Shown: positions 21,566 through 34,451, counted from the stretch's first letter. The stretch is 64,000 bases of DNA from Rotaria sp. Silwood1 (GCA_905250075.1 CAJNOP010000042.1:456982-520981), one strand, 5' to 3'. The notes: generated from the sequence alone by a model not told the origin. Made by a program: numbers and translations.

Positions 21566-22982
21566 TATTGGATCCAAAATAAAAGGCAGGTTACTATTTT
21601 TCGAATAACTTTTCATAGGAATGAGATAGAAAGCTGCGGTTTTCATCATTCGAAAGAATAGATGCTGGACACCAATTCCATATAAAAACCAAGGCTCTTG
21701 TTCAAGAGTGGGTTTGGTAGTTCGGATCATGCTCTATAAAACTACACAAATCACAGATCTCTATCACTTATCGCTCGGACAGGGGTTCAATTTTAATAGA
21801 AGCAACTGCATCGAAATTCATGAGTTCTCATTTCTTCTTGGAAGATGGAAGATGTATAGAAAATTGGTCATCGTCTATAGTGAATGTTCCAGAATAATGA
21901 ACTTTATCCCAAAAAAGAGTATCCCTGGTTCAGTCCATGAAATGAGTCTTCAAACTGAAATACAAAATCATAACAGAGCTGAAAATTTTACGAAAAAGGT
22001 TTCCTGCTGATGAAAATATGTGTAAGTGGACAACAAAAAAAATAGGAATTCAATCATCAAAATCTTCATCCATTTGTTTATTGGTCTCGTCCTCTGGTTC
22101 ATCGTTTGTATCGTTGTCGATTTCATGATCAGTATCATCACTTTCTTTTTTATTTGTATTTGATAAAAAGCAACCAAAAAAAGAAAAAAAATGTATGCAT
22201 TCCTTTTCGTTCCGATGCCACCCCTTGCATCGGAAGAAAAAAAAGTACAAAGAAAGAAAGAGTAAAAACGTTGATAAACATGATGTAATTGTGCCTTAAA
22301 AAGACAACGAATATTCTTATTGCACGATTAGTCTCCCCTGATATAGCATACTAATACACGAAAGTGCAACTACCATATATATGGATAAACCGTGAATCAT
22401 CAGAAATAATAGAAAATTTTTCGAAATTAGCACGCTACAGCGCATATGCAATGAGTCTGAATAACTTTTTCTGGACAGACAGGATCGAAAAAAGAACTGC
22501 TGAGTATTTCCACTTTCAAAACGTCATTATCAGCAGGAAGTCTACTTTTTCGTAAAATCTTCAGCTCTATTACGATTTTGTGTTTCAGTTTGAAGACTCA
22601 TTCCATGGACTGAACCAGGGGCACTCTTTTTGGGATAAAGTTCAATATTCTGGAACGTTTAATGTAGACGATGACCTATTTTCTATACATCTTCCATCTT
22701 CCAAGAAGAAATGAGAACTCATGAATTTCGATGCAGTTGCTTCTATTAAAATTGAAGCCCTGTCCAAGCGATAAGTGATAGAGATCTGTGATTTGTGTAG
22801 TTTTATAGAGCATGATCCGAACTACCAAACCCACTCTTGAACAAGAGCCTTGGTTTTTATATGGAATTGGTGTCCAGCGTCTATTCTTTCGAATAATGAA
22901 AACCGCAGCTCTCTATCTCATTCCTATGAAAAGTTATTCGAAAAATGGTAACCTGTCTTTTATTTTGGATCCGATAATACTT
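21566..22982. mobile_element. Large inverted-repeat (fold-back) element, 1.4 kb
   Basis: The left arm (about 21566-22012) and right arm (about 22530-22982) are inverted copies of about 450 bp. They share long blocks such as TCTTCAAACTGAAAYACAAAATC and CAAACCCACTCTTGAACAAG. Translated outward, both arms encode the same peptide starting MIRTTKPTLEQEPW and ending FILDPII, after which the flanks diverge, marking the outer ends. The loop of about 520 bp is AT-rich. The shared peptide could be relic coding sequence, but I do not recognise it. No transposase or terminal motif was found, so the class is unknown. A recent inverted duplication is the alternative. Confidence 0.8.
22209..22234. other. 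Perfect 9-bp stem hairpin in the fold-back loop
   Basis: TTCCGATGC, a spacer of 8 bases (CACCCCTT), then GCATCGGAA. It sits within the loop of the 1.4-kb inverted repeat. Function unknown. Confidence 0.7.
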
Positions 22983-23633
22983 AGATTAATTAGTAAAATA
23001 ACATCTGACCAAAAACGAAAATTTTCAAGAAACGAATTGATCAAGATGTGGCTGATTTGACCTATCATTTTTTCATATAAACTTGAAAGGTTACAGTCAG
23101 TTAAATGCAACCCAAAGTCAGTTGTTTCTACTTTTCAGATACAGTGAAGTCACAATTTGTTTTTTGAAAAATAGATAATAATATCAATTAGGTCAAATTG
23201 ATAGAATTATAGTGGAGATGGTAGTAATGAATTGAATTTCGTTTTACCAACATTAATTTTATACCTTATATGACAGATTCGGTTGACCTATTCTCGAGTG
23301 TTTCTCATTTGACTTGTTCAAATCACATATTTCGCTCAAACTTATGCTGCGAAAACCTTTTGAATAGTTCAAATTTTGATAGAGGAAGTTTTGTTTATTT
23401 TTCATGATTCGACATGCATTGCTCAAAAGTCTAAAGGATTAATTCAAAAATATACGACTATAATAATTACGAAGTAAGAATTGTTTGAGACATGTCACAT
23501 GCAAATACTGGCTCAAGCGTCTTTTTTTTGTTTACATCAAAACAAAGGAAACAAAAAGCAATACATAGCTACCCTTTGTTTTTTGAGGTTCTTTTAGTCA
23601 TCATAGCAAGAATAAGAAAGTAAAATGTCTTTT
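22983..23633. other. Intergenic, nothing recognised
   Basis: AT-rich spacer between the fold-back element and the EF-hand gene (whose 3' end faces it). No supported feature. Confidence 0.5.
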
Positions 23634-24134
23634 TTAAAGAATGCCAAATGATACATCTCGACCGAAACCTTTCTCAATAAACGATTTGAATTCATTGAAA
23701 TTCAATCTGTAGTCACCATCGTTATCGGACTTTTGTATTTGATGAAGAAGCAAATGTGGATTTGCTTTGGGCAGGATAATGCATATAAATTCATGTAATT
23801 TAGTAATATCGATTGTGCCAGAATGGTCAGTATCAAGTAGACGAAATGCTTCGGGTACATCTTCGATTGCATGTTTTCCCATCATAAAAGTCCGTAATAC
23901 TTTTATGAAATTATCGTAGGACAGTGATGGTTTGTACAGTTTCGATACAGCTCGTTCATATTCTTGCCGAGACCAGTTTATTTCATAATGTTTACTTTCT
24001 CCATAACCATGTTCATCGTATACATATTGTACTTCAGAAACTCGTCCATATTTTTGATGAATAATTTCCATTATGATCATTTTGCGTTCATCAGACATCT
24101 TAAATGTAATGTATCTTTTATTCTCAAAAAACAT
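23634..24134 (-). CDS. EF-hand calcium-binding protein
   Basis: Intronless frame, 166 aa. Two EF-hands are visible in the C-terminal half. The second loop (D137-E148, DNDGDYRLNFNE) has every canonical ligand. The first (D101-K112, DTDHSGTIDITK) has Lys where the bidentate Glu normally sits at position 12, so it may bind calcium weakly. The N-terminal 60 residues contain a basic helix and YVYDEHGYGESKHY, of unknown role. Two starts are possible: M1 at 24134 or M13 at 24098, the latter preceded by an acceptor-like TTTAAG. A calmodulin/centrin-like sensor is likely; partner unknown. Confidence 0.8.
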   Translation of the reverse strand: MFFENKRYITFKMSDERKMIIMEIIHQKYGRVSEVQYVYDEHGYGESKHYEINWSRQEYERAVSKLYKPSLSYDNFIKVLRTFMMGKHAIEDVPEAFRLLDTDHSGTIDITKLHEFICIILPKANPHLLLHQIQKSDNDGDYRLNFNEFKSFIEKGFGRDVSFGIL

Positions 24135-25860
24135 TAGTTCATTATTTGCATGTTAGTTCAGACATGAATGAAATTATATTAAAAAAAAACAATGCTTAAT
24201 GCTCAAGAGAAATTTCTCAAAGTACGAAAACCTAGATGAACTATTTTCATTGAACTGAATAATCCCAAAAGAGTTTGACAATAATTTGGTTTCATGAAGA
24301 GCTATACCCGCTTGAAAATTTATAGTAATACTTCTTTGCGCGTATGTATATTTCGACGTACAGATAGTAATTACTCACTCCAATAAAAATACCAACATAA
24401 TCTTATCGTTTCAATAAAGTTCTATATCTATCTCAGTTATGAGGTGTTACTTGTTATCAACTCAACATACTGTTGTTCTTCTTCTTTTTTTCTATGTTTT
24501 TGTAGTTTATATTAGTATAGTCAACGTTTCTGACTTTCAATAGGCATCTGTTTCTAGTTCGTAAAACCGCAAAATAACCAAGAAAACCATCAACATGTAG
24601 ATTCAAACATCCGACCTGACTGTATTCAACATCAGACGGGTTTCGTGACATTAGACTCTGACTTACTAATCGAATGACGTTACTTTAAATACTGCAGATA
24701 GCAAGAAGACGCTCTTTCATTTTCTGGACAATTAAAACCTATGCGAGGAAAAATGACTTGACGAGTCTGAAACAATAATCAATAATGAAAACAAAAAAAT
24801 ATATATAAAGCAAGGAACATTTTTTAACACCCATATCGTCTTTTGATAATAAATGACGGGCAATCAGTATTGTTTTGTGGAAATAACTTTTCTTGATTTC
24901 CGTTCCTGTGCCCGTTAAAAACATGTTGTTCTCGTTCCCGTAAAAAATTATTTATTACCGCTTACGTTTCCATGCAATGATTGTCGGTTTCCATTCTCGT
25001 TTCGGTAAAAGAATTGTTTGTTCTCATTCTCGTAATGATTTGAGCGGTTATATTACTATTTCATTGAGTGCGCTTGAAAAAATAAACTCTGGTAAGCAGA
25101 CATAAGCTTCTGTCAACATCGTATTTTGCAAAAAATTCCATGACGTTCAACTGAAAATATAATTATTATCGTTTGAAGTACATTTTAGTAAAATATATCA
25201 ATTATTATTTATCCATCGGAATTTATCAACATTAAATTAAGAGAATGATATTCTTCATCAATTCAACAATTGAGAAGCATTAAATACTAGCCTATCATCA
25301 AATACAGTGATGAAATAAATAATGATTAAAATTAACCAATTTTCGTTGAAAAATATTTGTTATTCTCTGTTTATTAAATCAGCAATGCAAGAGTCTATGG
25401 TAGAAAATCGAAATCTGCTTCTGAACAATGAAAGGACAGTTTATTTTCAACATTTTTTTGATAGAGTATAAACTAGAGAGTATACGCATGAAATGAAATA
25501 AAATCATTTTTGGAAATGCCCATTTTTAATATCGTTCCCGATTTCCTTAGAAAATGAGACAAGAGAATACGAGAAAAAAAACATTCTCGCAAGTCTTTAG
25601 AACATGCACAACTTACTAGAATAAATATTATTTCGCTAAGTATGTTTTACTAAGGTGTGATTGTAACTGTCGGCTTCTACTCGAGGGACAGTCTAAGATG
25701 AACACTTAGTTCTTTGTTGTTAGTTATCGATTCGTATAATCATGTTGTAGATGGTATCATCAACATTATATTATCGTCCGTTAATTCCTCATTTTCATGG
25801 TGACCTCTATTCTCCTTTCTTACATCCCATTCCATATGTAAGCGCTCAAAAGCGTCATAA
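24135..25860. other. Intergenic region with a degenerate short repeat
   Basis: At about 24895-25050, copies of a degenerate unit close to TTCTCGTTCCCGTAAAA recur several times (also CATTCTCGTAATGA and CGTTTCGGTAAAAG). A related sequence reads in the opposite sense near 25570-25600. This could be the edge of an old element. No gene seen. Confidence 0.4.
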
Positions 25861-27741
25861 TTAAAACGTACATAAACAAAAAAAAAGAATAGCAACATTT
25901 CGAGGTACATTTGTCTTTTGATCGAGAGTCTGCAAAGGACTTATTGGAGGTGTCCAAATTTGAGAGAAAAAAAAAACAGAAAAATTCTGAATCTCATCCT
26001 GAAATAACTCTTCTGGAAAATCAAATCGTTTTCTTATGGCGAGAAGATATATGTATATTTCATCAATCGACGCGCTGTCATTAGGATCTTGAATCATTTT
26101 AACAGCATTGATATGATCGTGTTCGAATAAAAGACAGATCAGTTGGGGATAGTCATCAATAGGTATCTCAGCCACTATTGATTTAACTTTGGTACCGGCA
26201 TGTTCAACAAACATCAATAGAAATCTATTAAAAAGATCCATATTCATATTCTTTTATTTCAATTCAAATTCACTTACCTTTGGTAATTGGCACCTGTTGT
26301 ACAATCCCATGCTCAGACTAGATAATTGCTTGCTAGATAATTAATCATTTCAATATTACAAAGTATATTTTTACAAAATAAATGTGTAACCGCCATCCTA
26401 TTGTGATGCAAATAGAATAGCAAAGGACGTAGCTGTTCAAAAACAAATCAAGCGAACATATTCTTTCAATCTATGATATAAAATAATTAAAAACTTACTT
26501 CTCTATGATTAAATAATGAATGATTGATGGCTTCATCGAGTGGTCCTATATACAGTGCAGGCCCTGCTGATCGATAAACTTCAGCGAAGTTTCGTGCGAA
26601 TTCTTCTATTGTTGATCGAATCTGATTTTCAGATACTTCTTGTTCAAGGATAGTGTAGATACTAAATTATGAACCATTTTCGAATGCTATGTTTTTGACA
26701 GCGGTATAAGGTGTAGTCCATAAAGAATGATGGTCTCAATATTTGGAAGACATTCAAGTCTGTTCTCATTGATCAACTTTGAACTTTTACCAAAAGTAAT
26801 TCATATGTAATTCTGCACACAAGCCTACATTTCACTTTAAAAAAATATTTTTTCTTCATTGATTAAAATTGAACAAAGGCACGACTTGAATCTTACCAAA
26901 TCTTCACTTTTTCAAGACTGTTTTTAAAAAACAGTTTAATTTCTAAGTCATTGTGGTTTCAGCTTACGCTGTCTTTCCAGCTGATGTACGGCAGTAGTTC
27001 GTTTCAATGAGTAAAATTTGAAAGAAAATGTTATAAAAAATCACAATAGTATACGACATAAAGCACTTTTTGAAAATCTGAACTTTAAAAATCAAAGATT
27101 CTGAAAAATTCAAATCGTATCTTTGTATACTTTGAAGCATGCAACAAAAAACATTCGGTTAAGTGAAATACATTCATTTGCGAAAAATCATAGATTAAAT
27201 CTTTTGACAAAAAGTTCAAAATGGAAGACTGAAAACAAACCTAGGTATCTTTCTAATACTGAGAACACCATTCTTTATGAGTCACCCATTAATTACCACT
27301 TACTCAAACTCCTTTCTGATCCGACGAACACGTCTTCATTTGCATCGAGCTGTATAAATTATGATCAATAGAAATAAATAAATGTTCTTAACCATATCTG
27401 CGTACTTTACTATCATCAATTTCAACATTACTATCATCATTTGACTCTTCTGTTTCGTAAGAATTCAACATATGTATCGACGTTCGCTTCGAAATTCTGC
27501 AAAATGACACAATAGTTAGAATCAACAGTATTTATATTTCAATAAAAATGTATTTCATGTGTTTTTTTCTCATGATATACCTTATATTTACTCGAGAACG
27601 CAAATATTTTATGATTAAACATAAATGAGGGGAAAAACCATCAATCGGTCTAGATAAGAGTTCATACGTCCATGTGAAACTTTTTGCCAAATTAACGAGA
27701 GCTTGTGACGTGAAAATTCGTTTACGATTTAGCGATTGCAC
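25861..27741 (-). pseudogene. FAF1: Decayed FAF1-like gene (UAS domain, Trp-to-stop)
   Basis: Several exons resemble FAF1. Near 26665-26513: EEFARNFAEVYRSAGPALY...GPLDEAI. After a 66-bp intron: LLFYLHHNR...THLFCKNILC...YLASNYLV. Then TGA, then AWDCTTGANYQ; vertebrate FAF1 has Trp where this TGA stands. After a further intron (GTAAGT...TTAATAG, 26277 to about 26229) the frame continues with UAS-like sequence to about 25980. Upstream pieces (27741-27580 and 27493-27395) splice in phase and end in an acidic stretch like the FAF1 linker. The C-terminal UBX domain, which recruits p97/VCP, is not found before the frame runs into low-complexity sequence. One link (27395 to 26665) cannot be joined in frame. 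I read it as a pseudogene; an assembly error at the TGA would rescue only part of it. Confidence 0.65.
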
Positions 27742-27780
27742 GATTATATATGTTACAAATTTGACCTTGAAAACGCGTTA

Positions 27781-27843
27781 AGGGTGTGGATACGGGTGTG
27801 GGTGACAGTGTAGGTATCATCCACTCATCCATACTTACACCCT
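27781..27843. repeat. TG-type hairpin, copy 8
   Basis: AGGGTGTGGATACGGGTGTG opens the G-rich arm and CATACTTACACCCT closes the C-rich arm. It lies just upstream of the FAF1-like relic. Confidence 0.85.
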
Positions 27844-29896
27844 CAAATGTTAAGTTTTAACATTCAAGACTACTTTGAAAAATACAGTGGAGGAAAGTAG
27901 AGACTATAAACAACCAATAAACAGATCAAAGTGATCATTTTCAAAATATCGGAATCTCTATGTTCAAGGAAAAAATGGTAAACATCACATTACATTCTAT
28001 ATGTTCTATTAGAAATAATGATCTCAAGTGCAACTGTGTTAATTAAATGAAATTTTCATGTATTAGTCTTGAAAAGAAAATAAATAAAATTGATTATTCG
28101 TTTGAGTAACCTAACTAGAATTCGAATTATGTCGAACGCTTAGTCCGTCTTTGTGACATACTAGCCATTATCAGAATTATTGCAAGATGACTACAATGAG
28201 ATGACAAGCGTTAAGAATATTTTTATGTGAGATAAACCAAAAAGATAATCATAGAATATTTTAGAATTTTTCTATAGATCGATGTTCTAATCATCGAACT
28301 GATTAAATTCAACTCCTGATAATTTATTCTATAGCCTACAGATGTAAAATGTCAATGTTTTAAAGTTTAGTTTTATAAGAGGTTGTGATGAAAAATTGTA
28401 TTTAAAACAAATCTTGAAATATTCACACTTTTGGTTCTTGAATAATTGTGAAATTTCCAAAATCTAATGTTTCTGAAACATTCGCATCCAACGTTGCGAT
28501 AAAATTAATAATATCACTCAGGCATTGGTGTGCATTTAAACAAAACACCCACACCCAAAACAGTAGTCCTACAATCTCTTTATTTGTCATTCCTCTATCG
28601 AATGACACTCACTTTGGTCAAAACCCGACAAGAGTTATAGGACTACTTACATTTTTCGTGATATATACTTTTTTTCACGATAAAAAGTTTTCTGCAGTTT
28701 CTTTTTTTGAAAACTTTCACAATTCTGAGTTAGGTTAATTGCCGTCTAACAAAGTTCATCTCGACTATTTGCATGCTCATACCCGTGAGTCATATAAACT
28801 TGAACAGAGACGTGTTGTTGTTCAAACTTATCTGAACACAGGCGCATTATATGCCAACTATTCATGGTATCCATGTAGTACAGTACACCCTACCAAGATC
28901 GAAATCTTTCTATATGAAGATAACCTCTCTTTTACATCAGATTGTGCTGAAATTTTACAGTATTTCTCAAGGAAAATGATAAAATACTAGAAGAATTCAA
29001 TAACAAAAAGCTTTCGAAATTAGTAATAAAATTAGACATTTCTATCAGTAATCATACATAAACAGTAAAATATATTGGAACAAAGGTGATCAAAGCAATG
29101 ACTATACGAATAATGTTACATATTTAGAAAATAAAATTATAAAGAACAGAGAAAATAATTTCTTGAAAGAATTACTTTGTATATCCTTCATTCTACGGAT
29201 TCTTTGATACATAACATTACTGAAAACAAAAAATATTTCATTGACGTGAGTTTTCGTATACTGAAGTGTTGACAAGCACCTATTGCCGTCATCACTTTAT
29301 TGATAGTTTATAATAATGAATCAATTTATATTCAACTACCAGTACTAAATATATATACATATATATTGAATATCTCGTCATCATTAAATAAAACTACGAT
29401 AAAGTAAAAAGAAAAATACAACCGATACTTAGGTAATATTGAGATACATCTACGACAAAAATTACATTAACATGAGCTGAAGAAAATTTCATACATTACA
29501 GAAACAATAATCAACAACTACCAAAAGTCCTGATCTCAATGCTTTGAATTACTACTTATGTAATCTTATCACCAATAATATCCTATGAAATACAGTTTAA
29601 AATAATGATTTTTTTATTGATGAAATAAGAAAATAAATTTGTTCATAAAATCCAATATTTCCCATAATTTTTTATTTATTTATTTTAAAAACAAAAATAA
29701 CATCTTTGATACAATACGTTCTGAACTGTATATATGTCGTTAACAGCTTAATATTATATCAAATAATTGATTAAGAAAAATTTTCAAGTTTAATCATAAC
29801 TCTAATCATTTTTCTAAGCAATTTTTTTTTGTACAAAGAATATTTATAATAAAAAATTACTTTTAGTTCACAACAAAAAGTAGCCGAATATTTTAT
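27844..29896. other. Intergenic region, no supported gene
   Basis: An 84-codon frame at 28739-28990 (+) has a mixed, coding-like composition but only a TTG start and no recognised domain. A CACCCACACCC tract at 28546 has no paired G-rich arm. The last 900 bases before P5CS are extremely AT-rich. Confidence 0.5.
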
Positions 29897-32800
29897 TTAG
29901 GCATTGTGTTGTTTTGGAACGATGGATTCATGAATAAATTTTCTTTTGCCTTCCGTGAAATCAGCGGCGACATCACCATGACCTTCAACAATCCATTTTG
30001 TTGTTAATAAACCTTCGATACCAACAGGACCTCGAGCATGAATACGTCCTGTACTAATACCAACTTCAGCACCTATGTATTAATCAGTCATTTTTATTCT
30101 AATTATTCTCAAATATTTTTTTTTTGCTTACCTAAACCAAATCTATATCCATCCGAAAATCTTGTACTAACATTATGAAAAACACATGCACTATCAACAT
30201 TAGCAAGGAATTCATTAGCTGAAGTTTCTAAAAAAAAACAAAATCCTTAGCATTCTTCTGTTACCTATACAATTACATAATTACGTACCATTTTCTGTTA
30301 CAATTGAATCTGTATGATTTGAACTATATTTATTAATATGTTCAATAGCATCATTAACATCATCTACTACTTCCATACAACATTGTAAATCACCGTATTC
30401 AACACGTAATGAATCTGCTGGCGGTGGTGGAAATGGAAGTAATGCAGAAAGACGTGGACCTGAATAAACTTTAACCTGAACACAAAAAGAAAAGAAAAAT
30501 CCTCAATTCGTTGTTGAATTACTAATTTACCTTTTCAGTACGAAATAAATCAATGAGTGATTCAAAAAATGATGTTCGAATAAGATCTTTATGTACAAGT
30601 AATGTTTCCATGGCATTACATGCACTTGGATAATCACATTTTGAATCTCGAACTATGATATCGTAGTAAAAAAAAAATATTCGAAAAATATCTAATATAA
30701 ATTTTATATTTTACCAATACGTAAGGCCATATCTAAATCTGCATCTTTATCAATAAATACATGACAAATACCTTCTGCATGACCTAAGACAGGTATTTCT
30801 ACACTTTGTTTTTGTACAGAACGAACAAGTTCATTAGAACCACGTGGAATAACAAGATCAATATATTTTCCTAACTGAAGAAGATCAGCTACTTGTTCAC
30901 GTGTATTGATCTAGAAAAAAAAAAAAGTTCTATATTTTCAAAAGAAGAAATTTAAATTACTAAAGCAATAGTATCACGAGGAACAAATGGTTCTAATGCA
31001 TCTTGCATTAATTTTGTTAATATTTCATTTGAGTATTTCGCTTCTGAACCACCTTTTAATAAAATACCATTTCCTGAACATATTGATAAAGCAACTATTT
31101 GTGGTAAACTATCTGGTCGGGATTCAAATATAACAAGAAGAACACCAATTGGTACTGTTATTTGTTTTAACATGACTCCATCAGCTAGACGTGTTCGGCG
31201 AATAACTTCTCCTAGAATATTTAACAAAGTCTGTTCGCAACCTAATATACGTTTTATTTTAGGACTTATAACTTGCTACTATTGTATTGTCGATTAAAAC
31301 GACAAAGATCTTTTTAGACCAAGTGCAGTTTAAAAAAATTTCGGTCCCTACCTACCCTAATAAAATGTCTTATTTCTTAAATTAGTTCCTACATTCCTTA
31401 CTGTTGTGCAAGACGACTTAGTTTCCAGGGTGGGAATTCCTTCTACATCAAGATTACATTCTCATTCGTGCCAACATCAAAATTAAGATTCTTTTTTTTT
31501 GTATAGGAATTAATGCAAGCAAGGGCCGAAAACTTTGAATCCTCAGCTCTCAAATGATGTTGATGATAATAGATGATAAATAAGTGAACTTAAACGAACC
31601 GAGTATATCAGTTTTTTCAGCTATTTGTCGAAGACCAATTGATAAAGTTTCTAATTTTTTTTCTGATAGACCAAGTCGATTAAGTAATGATGTTTTAAGA
31701 CCTAAAGTAAGATATTAATATATAAAGATATCGAAAAATAAGAGCTAAAATTTTGTTTGTTTATTTTTGACATTTCACTCATATGTACCTTCTTTTATTG
31801 CTTCTTCTAGATCCTGTTTATTTGCTTGAAGAATATCTTTTGAATATTCAATTAAATTTGATGCCATTTTATTAATAATTGTTTTTCGTTGTTCTGCTGT
31901 TAATCTTTGTAATAGTCGACTACCATCACGAACTAAATGAATATGAATTCATTTAAAACTTTTCTATCAAACCAACAAAAAAATAATTACCTTTAAGAGC
32001 TTGAACATCAACTGGTATTTTTTCTGCTGGTGCATTTGTAAAAAATGTTCCAATTTTTTTTCCGTCAATAATATGTAATATTGCTTTATCTATTTGGCCA
32101 TTACTTATTACCACAGCAACATTATGATCAAGTGCCCATGATGCACATTTAACCTAGAAAAAAAAAAAGAATTTGATAATTGACATCAAAAGCATAAGAA
32201 AAATAATTCATTTGGCTATAATTGTTTTTGTAAAACTATGATGCTCTAGGCAATTATTCAAACGACGTTTGATCGATTGTTTTACTCAAGAGACCAAAAG
32301 GACAGCGAATTAAACTTTGCATTTAAGCGTTTTCAATTATGTCTTTGTGTATGATGTATGATCAATTTTGAGTGTGACTGTATCTTGAACAAACACAAAA
32401 AGAAAAGTTTTTCTTACTTTTGATTCCATTCCTCCTGTTCCAACTTTTGATCTTGGTCCGAATGAAATTAATTGTAAATCTTGTTTTGGACAAAATGTAT
32501 ATAATAATCTTGATCCTTCTAATGGTGGAGGTTCTGTATATAATCCATTAACGTCACTCATTATTAATAATAGATCAGCCGATATTAAAACAGCTAAACG
32601 TGCTGCTAATGAATCATTATCATTAATAACAATATCATCTTTTGCTGCTGTGACTTCAGCATCTGTATCTATACATGGTGCAACAGCATCATTTGTATTT
32701 AATATAGGTATTATATTTAAATTAAGTAATTCATCAAGTGTAGCTTGTAAATTTTTTCTACTTTCAATATTATAAAAATCACTTTTTGTCACAAGTACTT

Positions 32801-33257
32801 GTGCAACACCAATATTATATTGATGAAACATACGGTCATAGAATGACATAAGGCCTTTTTGTCCAAAAGCAGCACATGCTTGTCTTTGTATTGCTACACG
32901 ACTATTTTCTAAAATATCTTTTGGTGAAAGAGATTTTCTCATTGTCATTGTCATCATAGCTTCTTTTCGAAGAACTTGTCGACCAAATGCAACAGCACCA
33001 CTTGTTACTAATAACATTTGCCGACCTTCATTTTGTAATTGTGATACTTGTTCAACAATTGATGCTAAACGTCCAATGGCAAGACCATCTTCATTTTCAC
33101 GTGTTATTAATGCTGTACCAAGTTTAACTATAATACGATGTGCATGTTTCATATTACTACGACTTGATATAGGAAGAGTTTTTGAATTAATAAATCCATT
33201 TGTTTGATTAATATCTCCATTTAAAGAAAAATATGGATTACCAAATAGAGTTGACAT
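29897..33257 (-). CDS. ALDH18A1: Delta-1-pyrroline-5-carboxylate synthase (bifunctional)
   Basis: Ten exons, all in frame, 2277 nt, 758 aa: 32418-33257, 31991-32153, 31789-31932, 31600-31701, 30961-31211, 30715-30910, 30531-30652, 30289-30475, 30132-30227, 29897-30072. The N-terminal half is glutamate 5-kinase ([45 protein letters not shown]). The C-terminal half is gamma-glutamyl phosphate reductase ([19 protein letters not shown], catalytic C577 in [37 protein letters not shown]). It converts glutamate to P5C for proline, ornithine and arginine synthesis, in mitochondria in animals. Human P5CS is about 795 aa. The N-terminus here is shorter and has no clear transit peptide. Two introns are unusually long (264 and 388 bp). 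AATAAA overlaps the stop. An acceptor-like CTTTAG lies about 20 bp upstream of the ATG. Confidence 0.95.
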
Positions 33258-33332
33258 TGTAAATTATAAAAAAATCTAAAGATAGAAAATAATTTTTTTT
33301 TTCTATTGCGTTTTTAAGTAGTAAAGAATAAG

Positions 33333-33470
33333 ATATTTTCGGCGTAATCGCAAGAACTAGTGCAAAGGATTTACGATGGAACGTAATAGAGATATATTCA
33401 TCTGAAGAGACAAATTATGTTGATCTTCTAACTCTTGCACATGAAAAACAATCAAATTCAGTCGAACATG
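33333..33470 (+). pseudogene. Orphan exon resembling the start of a RhoGEF (DH) domain
   Basis: An open block reads ...KDLRWNVIEIYSSEETNYVDLLTLAHE..., like the opening helix of DH domains (R..VI.E...TE..YV.DL..L). It ends at a canonical donor (G/GTAAGAGT, 33471) and is preceded by AATAAG. No continuation of a DH domain is found downstream before 34.4 kb, so it is an isolated exon, either a gene relic or part of a gene whose other exons are too diverged to see. It lies 75 bp upstream of, and divergent to, P5CS. Confidence 0.4.
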
Positions 33471-34451
33471 GTAAGAGTATAAAACTAATAAAATATTTAA
33501 ATAATTGAAGACTATTGTGATGTGTATAAAAGATCATGAAAAAGTTTAGAAAAAAAAGATCCAGTGACCTACTGGTCTGTTTTTCGTTGCATCTTGTATA
33601 TTTAAAGAGAAAAATTTAAGTGGAGAACAAAAAAAAAAATGAAAGTGTAAATAGATAAACGATGTCAACATCGCATATATTTGTTGTAATAAACTTTATT
33701 ATTGAAGATTAAACAGCAGTAGTAATATTTTTTAAAAAGGATATATAAATGAAGATAATTAGATGATAGATTAAAATAACTGTTAAATAGTATCCTCATC
33801 AGAAATATTGTGAAAAAGAATCAATTAGAATAATAAAGTGAATTTATCTCTTACATTCATTGTTATGAAGTCAGACTCAACGAACGACCCGAACGCGACC
33901 ATTGTTATGACTGTCATGCGTTGGATGCGTGCAAACCGCAATTGATAAGACAAATGTAACGGACTTTAGATTACTGTGGACGTGTAAAAACTTGATGACG
34001 AGAACAACGCGTAGAAAAGAAGTTATCAGTCTTTCTGTAAAATGATTTTACCATTATCTATTTTCGAGGCATTTTATATCATGCATCGTATTTACATATA
34101 CTTAGATATTGTAAGGACATATTTTGATTTTATATAATATATGTATGATATAACCATCAATCTCATTAAAGTCCAGATGATCTTGTCTGAATGAAATAGT
34201 TAAGCATGAATAGAAGTTGATATCATTTCTTTGTTGACTTATTCAGAAAGTAAAGCATACATCATTGAATTTAAACATAAGAAAAGAAAAATACAACAGG
34301 AGATGGAGCCAACGTATAATGAGCGTCAAAGGAAGTTGCATAAGTAGAAAATTTTAATCTTTCTGAAGTTGCAATATAATTTGAAATAATACAAATATGA
34401 CAGAGAAACATAAAAAGAAATTTATTTTTATTTTTTTAAACATTTGTGTTT
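33471..34451. other. Intergenic, nothing recognised
   Basis: AT-rich spacer; no exon that would continue the DH-like block was found on the plus strand. Confidence 0.5.

Noticed and set aside
28546-28557. CACCCACACCC tract as a family member
   Set aside because: No G-rich partner arm nearby, so only a half-site.
28739-28990. 84-codon plus-strand ORF
   Set aside because: Starts only at TTG and matches nothing I know; left as part of the intergenic note.
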